Below the pieces are notes generated by a model. That model did no database searches. It was not told where the DNA came from and saw only the letters and a program-made list of their open reading frames with translations. The translations under genes and the position numbers were made by a program. Shown piece after piece: positions 1-6,720 of a stretch of 16,266 nt of DNA. This stretch comes from Nitrospiria bacterium (GTDB lineage Bacteria > Nitrospirota > Nitrospiria > Nitrospirales > UBA8639): NCBI GenBank assembly GCA_030430725.1, contig JAUIKP010000019.1:1-16266 (forward strand), read 5' to 3'. Each line of letters opens with the position of its first letter. The first letter of the stretch is position 1.

Positions 1-719
1 GAATTATCTCCGCGATTTCACGGCAGGAACTCATTTTTTTGATCACCACTCTGATTGATTATGACCTGGATATGCTCGTGACTTACGATGGAATTAATGA
101 TACCGGTCAGATGCTCTATTATGAAGAAAGACCAAATTTTCCATACAATTATCGAGTCAAAGAAATTGCATGGGAGCAATATGTGACAGGAAAGAGAGAC
201 TCACTTTGGGAAGCGGTCTTGGGCAGGAGTGCATTTCTCAACTGGTTATGGCCAAACAAGTTTGGTGAAGCCAAAATCCTGGATAGAGTTGATCCCAGGA
301 TGCTGATAAATGATCAAGGCATGCGTCGAAGATATGCCGAAGCACATATGGATAATTGGGAAAAAATTCGTCGAATTTGTGATGCGTACAAAATAACACC
401 AGCCTTTATATTACAACCAGCTTCTCTATATGATCATTTTTCGGAAGGACTGGAAATAAAAACTCAAATAACAGACTTGGAAACATATTTGTACGCCAAT
501 TATTTAGTATATGAGGAATTTAGAAATACTATTCGTAGATTTGCGAATGAGCACCAGGACATTAGTGTCTCTGATCTGTCTTCCTTACTTCCAGAGGAAG
601 CCTTTTATGATGGTACGCATGTCTATGATGAAGTCAACCTCCAGATAGCGGAAAAAATAGCTGATTTACTTAATGGTAACCTTCAGCAAATAATTGAGAA
701 AGAAAACCGGAGAAGATAG
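1..719 (+). CDS. SGNH/GDSL-type hydrolase, C-terminal part (5' truncated by window edge)
   Basis: The reading frame is open from base 3 to the TAG at 717-719 with no stop, so the gene starts before the window; the TTG at 39 is probably an internal codon. Two SGNH-like blocks are visible: a G-x-N-D block (YDGINDT, encoded near 91-111) and a C-terminal D-x-x-H block (DGTHVYDE, near 609-632) that would carry the catalytic Asp and His. The nucleophilic Ser block would lie upstream and cannot be seen. Such enzymes deacylate or transfer acyl groups on lipids, polysaccharides or glycans, and distant forms occur in polysaccharide O-acetylation. The substrate cannot be told. The gene is visibly more AT-rich than everything to its right. 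The family call is moderate because it rests on two short motifs. Confidence 0.6.
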   Translation, partial: IISAISRQELIFLITTLIDYDLDMLVTYDGINDTGQMLYYEERPNFPYNYRVKEIAWEQYVTGKRDSLWEAVLGRSAFLNWLWPNKFGEAKILDRVDPRMLINDQGMRRRYAEAHMDNWEKIRRICDAYKITPAFILQPASLYDHFSEGLEIKTQITDLETYLYANYLVYEEFRNTIRRFANEHQDISVSDLSSLLPEEAFYDGTHVYDEVNLQIAEKIADLLNGNLQQIIEKENRRR

Positions 720-793
720 AGTTCTGAGGAAATCTTAGGTTTTCCCAATTACAATGGAGTTAAACTATTTTCTCTATATTCAGTAATTTTGAT

Positions 794-1159
794 GTGATCA
801 CTCGACTGAGTGTCGGCTTGTTGTGCCTGGGACTCGTTGCGGCTTGCGCTCATTCAACCGGAAATACCAATCCACATGTGGCGGAAGCCGTCGCGCATGC
901 ACAGGAAGCCGTCGATCATGGCGGCATGGGGCATGCCGATGCGGTCGTATCCCACGCGGAAGCTTCCCTTCAACATGCGCAGGCTGCGAAAAAGGACATG
1001 ACGAATCCTCACCTTGATGCGGCCATTGCCGAATTAGGGGAGGCTATTACACATGGCCAAGCCGGGCATGCTGATGTGGCAACCGGTCATGCCAAGTCTG
1101 CGGTGACGCATTTAAAAGAAATTAATGGAATGACACCCGCCAAAGGAGGGTATTATTGA
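794..1159 (+). CDS. SmbP-like His-rich small metal-binding lipoprotein
   Basis: A 121-residue protein with an N-terminal signal and a lipobox ending at Cys18 (VAAC), so probably a membrane-anchored lipoprotein facing the periplasm. The mature part is a helical, Ala-rich chain with about 12 His. It is an internal duplication: residues ~26-65 and ~71-110 align with a 45-residue offset that keeps five His (28/73, 42/87, 47/92, 54/99, 61/106) and two NPH and two HGxxGHAD elements. This resembles SmbP, the small periplasmic metal-binding protein described from Nitrosomonas europaea, which binds copper and other divalent metals. A role in metal buffering is inferred. The start is GTG at 794: it gives a coherent signal peptide, and no other common start follows the in-frame stop at 761. 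No convincing Shine-Dalgarno precedes it. It converges on the FKBP gene. Confidence 0.75.
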   Translation: MITRLSVGLLCLGLVAACAHSTGNTNPHVAEAVAHAQEAVDHGGMGHADAVVSHAEASLQHAQAAKKDMTNPHLDAAIAELGEAITHGQAGHADVATGHAKSAVTHLKEINGMTPAKGGYY

Positions 1160-1211
1160 AGGGGCTCTCTTTTCATTTTTCTGCAAGAAGTGAAGTGATG
1201 ATAGACCGGGG

Positions 1212-1249
1212 ATACAAGAACCCTGCCAATTCCGGCGGGGTTCTTGTAT
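1212..1249. terminator. Bidirectional hairpin between convergent genes
   Basis: Near-perfect inverted repeat with 16-nt arms (1212-1227 and 1234-1249, one G-T pair) and a 6-nt loop. It sits between the stop of the SmbP-like gene and the stop of the convergent FKBP gene. No long T-tract follows on either strand, so intrinsic termination is plausible rather than certain. Confidence 0.55.
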
Positions 1250-1267
1250 GCGATAATTCGCCCGACT

Positions 1268-1807
1268 TTAGGGAGCAGTGGCTGTTTTGACGTCCAATAT
1301 TTTGATGTCAAAGTAAAGCGTTTTTCCCGCTAAGGGGTGATTGAAGTCTAAGACGACCACTTCTTCTTTTATTTCCGTTACGGTCGGGTGTACGACACGG
1401 CCTTGTCCGTCCTTCCCTTGTAATTGGACCCCGACCTTTCGTGCATCAGGTGGAATTTGGTCAATGGGAACTTCTTGAAACGCTTGAGGGTTGATTTCAC
1501 CATACCCCTCTTTCGGGGCGACAGTCACTTGCTTGCGGTCTCCCGCTTTCATTCCATCCAGGGCCGTTTCCAGTCCAGGAATGATTTGGTGGGATCCCTG
1601 AGTAAATGTCAGAGGTTCCCCTCCCACGTTAGAGTCGAGCACCTCTTTGTTTTCCAAGGTCAATGTGTACTCCATTGAGATGGATTTTCCTTCAGAAACG
1701 GTCATGGGTGAGCCTCCTTCTTGAGATTCTGCCTGTGCAGACGTGGTCATCGCTGAGGCCACCAGCAAGGAGCAACATACAATCCGGGCTAATACATGCA
1801 GTGCCAT
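1268..1807 (-). CDS. Periplasmic SlyD-like FKBP-type peptidyl-prolyl cis-trans isomerase
   Basis: A 179-residue secreted prolyl isomerase. Residues 1-26 form a signal peptide with likely cleavage after AQA. The FKBP core follows from about residue 35, with the SlyD-type insert-in-flap region at about 102-155 (GYGEINPQAF onward) and the signature DFNHPLAGK at 154-162. It lacks the His-rich metal-binding tail of E. coli SlyD. Expected role: periplasmic chaperone/isomerase helping exported proteins fold. The frame extends upstream to a TTG at 1825, but ATG at 1807 is chosen because a GGAGG lies about 9 nt before it and an extended -10 at 1837-1845 would start transcription near 1830, leaving the TTG in the leader. 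Monocistronic, convergent with the SmbP-like gene. Confidence 0.85.
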   Translation of the reverse strand: MALHVLARIVCCSLLVASAMTTSAQAESQEGGSPMTVSEGKSISMEYTLTLENKEVLDSNVGGEPLTFTQGSHQIIPGLETALDGMKAGDRKQVTVAPKEGYGEINPQAFQEVPIDQIPPDARKVGVQLQGKDGQGRVVHPTVTEIKEEVVVLDFNHPLAGKTLYFDIKILDVKTATAP

Positions 1808-1836
1808 GAGACTGATCCTCCGCAAAAATTATTGCT

Positions 1837-1845
1837 GATATAACA
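1837..1845 (-). promoter_or_regulatory. Candidate extended -10 promoter for the FKBP gene
   Basis: On the minus strand the bases read TGTTATATC, an extended -10 (TG-N-TATATC). The predicted start is ~22 nt before the GGAGG-preceded ATG at 1807. No good -35 is seen, which extended -10 promoters can tolerate. Confidence 0.4.
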
Positions 1846-2121
1846 GTTGGCTGGAAAAGAGGGCGGTAAAAAGGGGGGAATAACCGGACGCTTCCAGACT
1901 GTTGGTGGACGAATGTTGTAATTTATCAGAAAAATAAATGGCTTGGCTATGAGATAAACACATATCCTGCAGCTTTATTCCGCTGACGGCTGGACTCGTC
2001 CTCAGAAACTCTTGAATGTTGAAGTGAATGAGAACAAGAGGGTGTTTGGTTTGGCTTCTTTGACTATTTCCGAACTGGCTACCACGATATAATGCGTCGA
2101 TTGGTATACGGAGGTGAGTGT
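1846..2121. other. Divergent intergenic region
   Basis: About 380 bases separate the FKBP start (1807, minus) from the oxidoreductase start (2190, plus). The left part carries the FKBP promoter. The middle (1900-2080) shows no ORF with family features, no strong hairpin and no repeats. The right part carries a perfect TATAAT at 2088-2093 and a GGAGGTGA at 2110-2117. Several reading frames cross it, but none shows protein-like composition. Confidence 0.5.
2060..2093 (+). promoter_or_regulatory. Candidate promoter for the molybdenum oxidoreductase gene
   Basis: TATAAT at 2088-2093 matches the sigma-70 -10 exactly. TTGACT at 2060-2065 resembles a -35 but the spacing is 22 nt, too long for the standard 16-18, so the -10 alone is the supported part. 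A transcript from here would have a ~90-nt leader. Confidence 0.3.
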
Positions 2122-2189
2122 TTGATCAGGAGAAGCATTTTTAATGTCCTCAAGACGTCTCTCTTTGGACGGAGATGGAAAGGCCCAAG

Positions 2190-2834
2190 ATGGAACCCAA
2201 CGAACGGATAGTAAAAGGGAAGCAACAGGTTGCCCAACATCGACGGGAGTTCTCCTGTCGAGAGGTGGATGAACCTCAGGATGAACGGGTTCCACCCGGG
2301 CAGCATGTGGTGAATAATTTTCCGGTCCTGGATTTGGGCTGTAAGCCGGATATCGTGCTGGCTGAATGGGCCTTAAGTATTGACGGGTGCGTAGCCAATC
2401 CATTGACATGGGATTGGGAAACCTTTGAACGGCAGCCTCAGGTGCAGATCACTGCCGACTTTCACTGTGTGACGTCCTGGTCCATGTTGGATAATGAATG
2501 GAGAGGTGTGAAATTTCAGCATCTGCTGGAATTGGTTCGTCCCTTGCCGGAGGCGAAATTTGTGTTATTCGAAGCGTTTGATGAGTATACGACCAATGTC
2601 ACCCTTGGGGTTTGCAACGATGATGATGTGCTTCTCGCCACTCATTGGAATGGAAGGCCATTGACCAGAGATCACGGCGGTCCGGTACGCGTACTCATTC
2701 CCAAACTCTATGGATGGAAAGGGGCAAAGTGGGTGAAAAAAATTACGTTCTCCGATCGCGATCACAAAGGGTTTTGGGAAGTGCGCGGATATTCCAATAC
2801 CGCGCTTCCGTGGGATAATGATCGGTATGGTTGA
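2190..2834 (+). CDS. Sulfite-oxidase-like molybdopterin-dependent oxidoreductase (YuiH/COG2041 type)
   Basis: A 214-residue single-domain molybdoenzyme of the sulfite oxidase fold. The key feature is Cys93 in DFHCVTSWS, which aligns with the cysteine that ligates molybdenum in this family. Other family blocks are the LSIDG strand near residue 62-66, and GGPVRVLIPKLYGWKGAKW near residues 163-181, typical of the cofactor-binding region. No Tat or Sec signal is seen, so it is probably cytoplasmic, unlike MsrP (YedY). There is no heme or Mo-dimerisation domain. The physiological substrate of the YuiH-like group is unsettled. ATG 2190 is preferred over ATG 2175 because AAAGG lies 6 nt upstream of it, whereas the GGAG before 2175 abuts the codon. 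No MsrQ-like partner is nearby. Confidence 0.85.
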   Translation: MEPNERIVKGKQQVAQHRREFSCREVDEPQDERVPPGQHVVNNFPVLDLGCKPDIVLAEWALSIDGCVANPLTWDWETFERQPQVQITADFHCVTSWSMLDNEWRGVKFQHLLELVRPLPEAKFVLFEAFDEYTTNVTLGVCNDDDVLLATHWNGRPLTRDHGGPVRVLIPKLYGWKGAKWVKKITFSDRDHKGFWEVRGYSNTALPWDNDRYG

Positions 2835-2932
2835 TTGAAAAGAACCCTCCTTCCTATTACCAAACACACATGAGCGACCAACTGGATGGGTCATTCGCAC
2901 AATTTAACCGTAAAAAATAGGCTTTCGAGGGG

Positions 2933-2961
2933 TTCAATACGTGCTAGGGATGTGGCATAAT
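2933..2961 (+). promoter_or_regulatory. Candidate promoter for the traT-like gene
   Basis: CATAAT at 2956-2961 is a good -10. TTCAAT at 2933-2938 is a weak -35 at the ideal 17-nt spacing. It lies 47 nt upstream of the ATG at 3008, which has AAGGAG 6 nt before it. Confidence 0.35.
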
Positions 2962-3007
2962 CCCGCTCGTTTCCTCAAAAAATCCTACGAGTAAAAAGGA
3001 GAAACTC

Positions 3008-3691
3008 ATGATGGGACGGGTCCCTGGCATTCGAACAATCGTGCTCATGGCAGCTGGAAGTGTGATGCTTGTGGGATTAGGCTGCTCGGCGACTCAGGTT
3101 GCCCTGGAGAAGAAAGATCTAAAGGTCCAGACCAAGATGTCGAAATCTATTTTTTTGGATTTGGATAATCAAATTGAAAAAAGTGCATTTTTGGAAATCA
3201 AAAACACCTCAGATAAAGAAATTGATTTTGATACCCCTGTCCGAAAGGCCATTGAAAGCAGGGGATACACAATCGTAGATAATGCCAAGGCAGCCGCCTA
3301 TATTTATCAGATTAATGTCTTGTATGTGGGCGAAGCCGATCCTGCCGCCTTAAGGACAGCAGTCCATGCTGGGTATGGATCCGCCTGGGGCGGGGGAGCC
3401 GTCGGTGGAGCTGTCGGCTATGGATTGGGTGGAACGGGTCGTTCCGCGGCCCTTGGTGCAGGCATTGGGGGTTTTTTGGCAGGGGCGACGGAATTGGTCA
3501 CGGGCTCCTTAACCAAGGATGTATCGTTTGCCGTCATGACCGATTTGCAATTAACCGAGAAAACCAGCAAGGGGAAAAAGATTCATCAAGCCCGTGTGGC
3601 CTCGACAGCCGAACAAGTAAATCTAGAATGGGAAGAAACCAAGGATCCTTTGGTGCAAGGATTGGCCAAATCGTTGGGTGGTCTCCTGTAG
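3008..3691 (+). CDS. traT: TraT-family outer-membrane lipoprotein (complement resistance protein TraT-like)
   Basis: A 227-residue lipoprotein with lipobox ending at Cys26 (GLGC). After the Cys, KKDLKVQTKMSKSIFLDL and FLEIKNTSDKEID (residues ~35-73) match the conserved N-terminal half of TraT. A Gly/Ala-rich hydrophobic hairpin (about 121-163) follows, then DVSFAVMTDLQLTEKT and the closing NLEWEE and LAKSL blocks, in the same order as in TraT of F-like plasmids. Plasmid TraT is a surface-exposed oligomeric lipoprotein that causes surface exclusion and serum resistance; in an environmental bacterium its role is unknown and could be envelope protection. The start has a strong AAGGAG 6 nt upstream. 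It is followed by its own terminator and no conjugation gene is near, so it appears to be a stand-alone chromosomal copy. Confidence 0.88.
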   Translation: MMGRVPGIRTIVLMAAGSVMLVGLGCSATQVALEKKDLKVQTKMSKSIFLDLDNQIEKSAFLEIKNTSDKEIDFDTPVRKAIESRGYTIVDNAKAAAYIYQINVLYVGEADPAALRTAVHAGYGSAWGGGAVGGAVGYGLGGTGRSAALGAGIGGFLAGATELVTGSLTKDVSFAVMTDLQLTEKTSKGKKIHQARVASTAEQVNLEWEETKDPLVQGLAKSLGGLL

Positions 3692-3726
3692 TCTCATGCC
3701 GTGTGTCAGTTGCGTAATCATCCAAC

Positions 3727-3761
3727 GGGGAAGGTGGAGTTTCTGCTTTCCCCAATTTTTT
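3727..3761 (+). terminator. Rho-independent terminator after the traT-like gene
   Basis: Stem of 11 pairs including G-U (3727-3737 with 3743-3753), core GGGGAA/TTCCCC, loop of 5 nt, then AA and six T (3756-3761). It starts 36 nt after the TraT stop codon. Confidence 0.8.
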
Positions 3762-3926
3762 GGTAATGATCCACCATCAGATTTGAGACCGGCAGAATAG
3801 GATTTTTTGACCGTCTCTACCCACGAAGGTGGCAAGCAGTCTGTCAATGGAAATTTTTTGTTTCGTTTTCACTTAGAACCTTTGTTTCCTGTGTAATTCC
3901 GGCTGCCTTAAAAGGAAATATCAAAA

Positions 3927-5060
3927 ATGAAACTCATCATTGTCTTCGGGTTGTTGGTTGGTGTATTTCCCGCTCTGGCGTGGGCTGAAGAAACCACGAC
4001 CTCCCATGTCCACCTTTTTCAAACGACCTATCCCGATGGCTCATCGGAAGAGGGGTCCATCAATATTGCCATACCAAAAGATTGGATGCGCTTTAATGTG
4101 GCCCCGGACAAGTTAGAAGGCCAACCAACGTCTTCCAAACCGCCAGACAGCCAAAATGATATGCAGATATTTCTGGACCGCCAGGAGATGATATATGTCA
4201 GGCATCAGAATAAAACCTACCATCGCATCACCAAACAACAGATGGAGGCTCTGAAACAGTCCAGCCAAAAGATGATGCAGAAATTGGGAGTCCAGCCGGA
4301 CTCCACTCAGGATAAGGAAATGAGCAATGCCCTGGGGCAAGTCATGCAATCCGTTCGGGAGCAACAACGGATTAGTCTAGAAAAGGCATTGGAAAATAAG
4401 GAGCTTTCTCCTGAAGAACGCACTCGATTGGAGCACGCATTGAACACGCAATTTTCCGGAAGTTCTGCGGGAATCTCCCTGAAAGTCACGAAAACCGGGA
4501 AAACCGGTCAACAAGGGGGAATCCCTTGTGAATGGTATACTTTAGAGGTTTTTGATGTTCGGCACATGTGCGCCGCGGCATGGGACGATATTCCCGGCGG
4601 CAAGCGAAGCAGGGAACTCTATCATGCCTGGATTGATTACATGAAGGAGTGGGCAACGGGACTTCCATTTGGGAACGGGTTGCTGGAACAACACAAGAAA
4701 ATTGAGGGATTCCCGATTATCACCATTACGAAAAGCCAGGATGGAAGCACGACCTTCAGTGAACAGCGGTATCTAGAAACTAAAAAGATGACGGTGGCTT
4801 TTGGCCCACCGGACGGCTATGTTCTTGAGTCCGGCATGTCGGGGTCACCATTGAGTGGTTCTCCCGTGAGGAATCCGACACCTTCTGAAAAAGTCGACAA
4901 CGTCTGCCAAAAAATCAATGGAGAAATTGTCTGCTCCGGCATTGCCGATTCGGTAAACTCAAGCGACGTTACTTCTATGCCAGGGAAGAATTTAGAAAAC
5001 CTTCCGCCTGAAACCCAAAAAGCCTTGGAGATGTTTAAGGGGTTGTTTGGAAATCAGTAA
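3927..5060 (+). CDS. Exported protein of unknown function (possibly DUF4412-like)
   Basis: A 377-residue protein with a clean Sec signal peptide (residues 1-20, cleavage after AWA), hence periplasmic or outer-membrane associated. I do not firmly recognise the family. The N-terminal half has the style of DUF4412-type proteins: predicted beta strands ending in a segment where a 'memory' of Tyr/His-rich strands (MIYVRHQNKTYHRI, 88-101) is followed by a helix (103-120). A charged helical segment follows (about 127-175). The middle domain holds Cys201 and Cys215 (IPCEWYTLEV and RHMCAAAWDD), and the tail holds a close pair, Cys327 and Cys336, so two disulfides are plausible. The C-terminus is Pro/Ser-rich then helical. 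AAGGAAA precedes the ATG. It follows the TraT terminator, so it is probably a separate transcript. Confidence 0.6.
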   Translation: MKLIIVFGLLVGVFPALAWAEETTTSHVHLFQTTYPDGSSEEGSINIAIPKDWMRFNVAPDKLEGQPTSSKPPDSQNDMQIFLDRQEMIYVRHQNKTYHRITKQQMEALKQSSQKMMQKLGVQPDSTQDKEMSNALGQVMQSVREQQRISLEKALENKELSPEERTRLEHALNTQFSGSSAGISLKVTKTGKTGQQGGIPCEWYTLEVFDVRHMCAAAWDDIPGGKRSRELYHAWIDYMKEWATGLPFGNGLLEQHKKIEGFPIITITKSQDGSTTFSEQRYLETKKMTVAFGPPDGYVLESGMSGSPLSGSPVRNPTPSEKVDNVCQKINGEIVCSGIADSVNSSDVTSMPGKNLENLPPETQKALEMFKGLFGNQ

Positions 5061-5108
5061 CACACCAATATCATTATTGGGCGTACCATCCAATTGTATT
5101 GCCCATCC

Positions 5109-5131
5109 TGCCGGAAGTTCCCGGTCCGGCA
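5109..5131. repeat. Short perfect inverted repeat downstream of the exported protein gene
   Basis: TGCCGGA (5109-5115) and TCCGGCA (5125-5131) pair perfectly around a 9-nt loop. It is 49 nt after the stop codon at 5060. No T-tract follows directly; a T-rich stretch begins about 35 nt later. It may be a terminator or a transcript-end stabilising hairpin. Confidence 0.35.
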
Positions 5132-5315
5132 TCATCGGATTGGTTGCCCTATTCCACGACAGAAAGCTTTTTTCTAAGTTTTTACGCAGGTCAGGTTTCT
5201 TGCCTATCTACGAAGTGGGAGGGATGGTGTGCTTGATTATCGCCCCACGGGATTGCAGAATTCCCTCGTCCCTATTGTTCTTCAAACATTTTGTTGGCGG
5301 TCTATTCTTTCACCC

Positions 5316-6428
5316 ATGATCCAGTCCGAAGCACTTGGTATTGCGATTATTGAAGCCTGGCCGGTTCAATTGCCGCTTCATGCACCGTTCGTGGTGGCTT
5401 CAGGTTCCATGTCGGTCGCACATAATATTTTCATCAGATTGACCCTCAAGAGTGGGACGTGCGGGTATGGGGAGATGGCTCCGTTCCCGGATGTATCCGG
5501 CGAAGACCAGGCTGCCTGCCTGGCCGCATTTCCTGCTGCCGCCCAGTGTATCCTTGGACAATCGGTTTGGAATTGGCGGAAGCTGGCCCATCAATTGGCC
5601 GAGGTATCCCGAGAGATGCCTTCGGTTCGATGCGGCCTGGAAACCGCCGTACTTGATGCCCTGTGTCGCGAGATGAAGGTTCCCATGTGGGCCTTGTGGG
5701 GTGGAGCGGATGTTCGGATTCGCGAAACCGATATTACTTTGCCTATTGGAGAAACCGAACAGGTCGTGTGCAAAGCCAAAGAGTGGTTTAGTCAAGGGTT
5801 CAGGGTGTTTAAAGTAAAGGTGGGACAGGATGTTGATGCCGACATTCGAAGGATTGAGGCCGTGTATCGGGCTTTCCCTGAGGCCTCATTTGTGGTTGAT
5901 GCCAATCAGGGGTTTACCGTCTCCGAGGCTCTGCAGTTCATCGAGTCGCTACGTCGATTGGTCATTCCTGTATTGTTGCTCGAGCAGCCCGTCCATCGGG
6001 ATAACCGGCAAGGTCTGGCCTCTGTTCGCCGGCATAGTCCTTTTCCGATCGCGGCGGATGAATCAGTTCGATCTCTTCAAGACGCGGAACTGTTAATTCG
6101 AGAAAAGGCCGTGGACGTGATGAATATTAAGATCACCAAATGCGGCGTAGTGGAATCAGTAGAGATTGCTCATTTGGCTAAATCGTACGCTCTCCCATTG
6201 ATGATCGGCGGAATGGTCGAAAGCCGGGTGGCCATGGGGTGTTCCTTCAGTTTGGCCTTAGGTCTCGGAGGATTTGAATTTTTGGACCTGGACATGCCGC
6301 TTCTCTTATCCATAGATCCGGTACAAGGCGGGTATGCGTATCAGGGATCGGTCTTGCGGCCATGGGAAGAATCCGGGCTTGGGATGGAGATGAGGCAAGA
6401 GCCCTTATCGGTAATCGCTGTTAAATAG
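5316..6428 (+). CDS. Dipeptide epimerase, enolase superfamily (probable L-Ala-D/L-Glu epimerase)
   Basis: A 370-residue enolase-superfamily enzyme of the muconate-lactonising subgroup. Catalytic signature (numbered from ATG 5316): KVK (166-168) on strand 2; metal ligands Asp195 (VVDANQ), Glu223 (LLEQPV) and Asp248 (AADES); acid/base Lys272 (NIKITK). The DLD at 324-326 (FLDLDMP) matches the DxD motif that in L-Ala-D/L-Glu epimerases holds the substrate amino group. Such enzymes convert L-Ala-D-Glu from murein turnover to L-Ala-L-Glu for reuse. Other dipeptide specificities are possible. The frame is open upstream to a GTG at 5229 with a GGGAGGG before it, but those 29 residues do not resemble the family start, while ATG 5316 begins just before the expected first strand (IIEAWPVQLPLHAPF). 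Start uncertain. It stands alone, with no murein peptidase beside it in view. Confidence 0.85.
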   Translation: MIQSEALGIAIIEAWPVQLPLHAPFVVASGSMSVAHNIFIRLTLKSGTCGYGEMAPFPDVSGEDQAACLAAFPAAAQCILGQSVWNWRKLAHQLAEVSREMPSVRCGLETAVLDALCREMKVPMWALWGGADVRIRETDITLPIGETEQVVCKAKEWFSQGFRVFKVKVGQDVDADIRRIEAVYRAFPEASFVVDANQGFTVSEALQFIESLRRLVIPVLLLEQPVHRDNRQGLASVRRHSPFPIAADESVRSLQDAELLIREKAVDVMNIKITKCGVVESVEIAHLAKSYALPLMIGGMVESRVAMGCSFSLALGLGGFEFLDLDMPLLLSIDPVQGGYAYQGSVLRPWEESGLGMEMRQEPLSVIAVK

Positions 6429-6720
6429 AGGCGTTGAGTGAGTACGCCAGGAGCATTCTTACTTCTTGGTTGTGCACAGGTATCTCCATTGTACAGTCGG
6501 CCGTTTAATTGTTCACAACTTTTTCTGATGAGTAGCTTAGAAAACGTTTCCTTTCCGGTCAGGCTCAGGACAAAATTTGCGTTCCCCCTTAACAGATGAA
6601 GGTGTGATACTACTGTGGTTTCCACATCCAATTGTGCCTTGCTTGCCAGAATTCCGATTGAGTGGGTAGGATCATGTAATGGCCGGAACGAAGTTATTGG
6701 CTTAACCAGGATGGTGATTG
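6429..6720. other. Intergenic region before the M16 operon
   Basis: About 290 bases without a credible gene. It contains an 8-bp palindrome TGTGCACA (6471-6478) and a -10-like TGTGATACT (6603-6611, extended form) with no matching -35, which could drive the protease operon. No stable terminator hairpin with T-tract is seen for the upstream epimerase gene. Confidence 0.35.

Noticed and set aside
1808..1825. TTG start for the FKBP gene, adding six residues
   Set aside because: The GGAGG needed for initiation lies between this TTG and the ATG at 1807, so the TTG would sit upstream of its own ribosome binding site.
2002..2409. 135-codon minus-strand frame opposite the molybdoenzyme
   Set aside because: Lies largely antisense to a well-supported gene, has Pro/Arg/Ser-biased shadow composition and no family motifs.
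5047..5319. 90-codon plus-strand frame after the exported protein gene
   Set aside because: Overlaps the end of that gene in another frame, has no ribosome binding site or recognisable domain, and its composition is not protein-like.
6471..6478. TGTGCACA palindrome as a regulator operator
   Set aside because: Eight bases is too short to support a call without a second copy or known regulator; kept only as a note in the intergenic entry.
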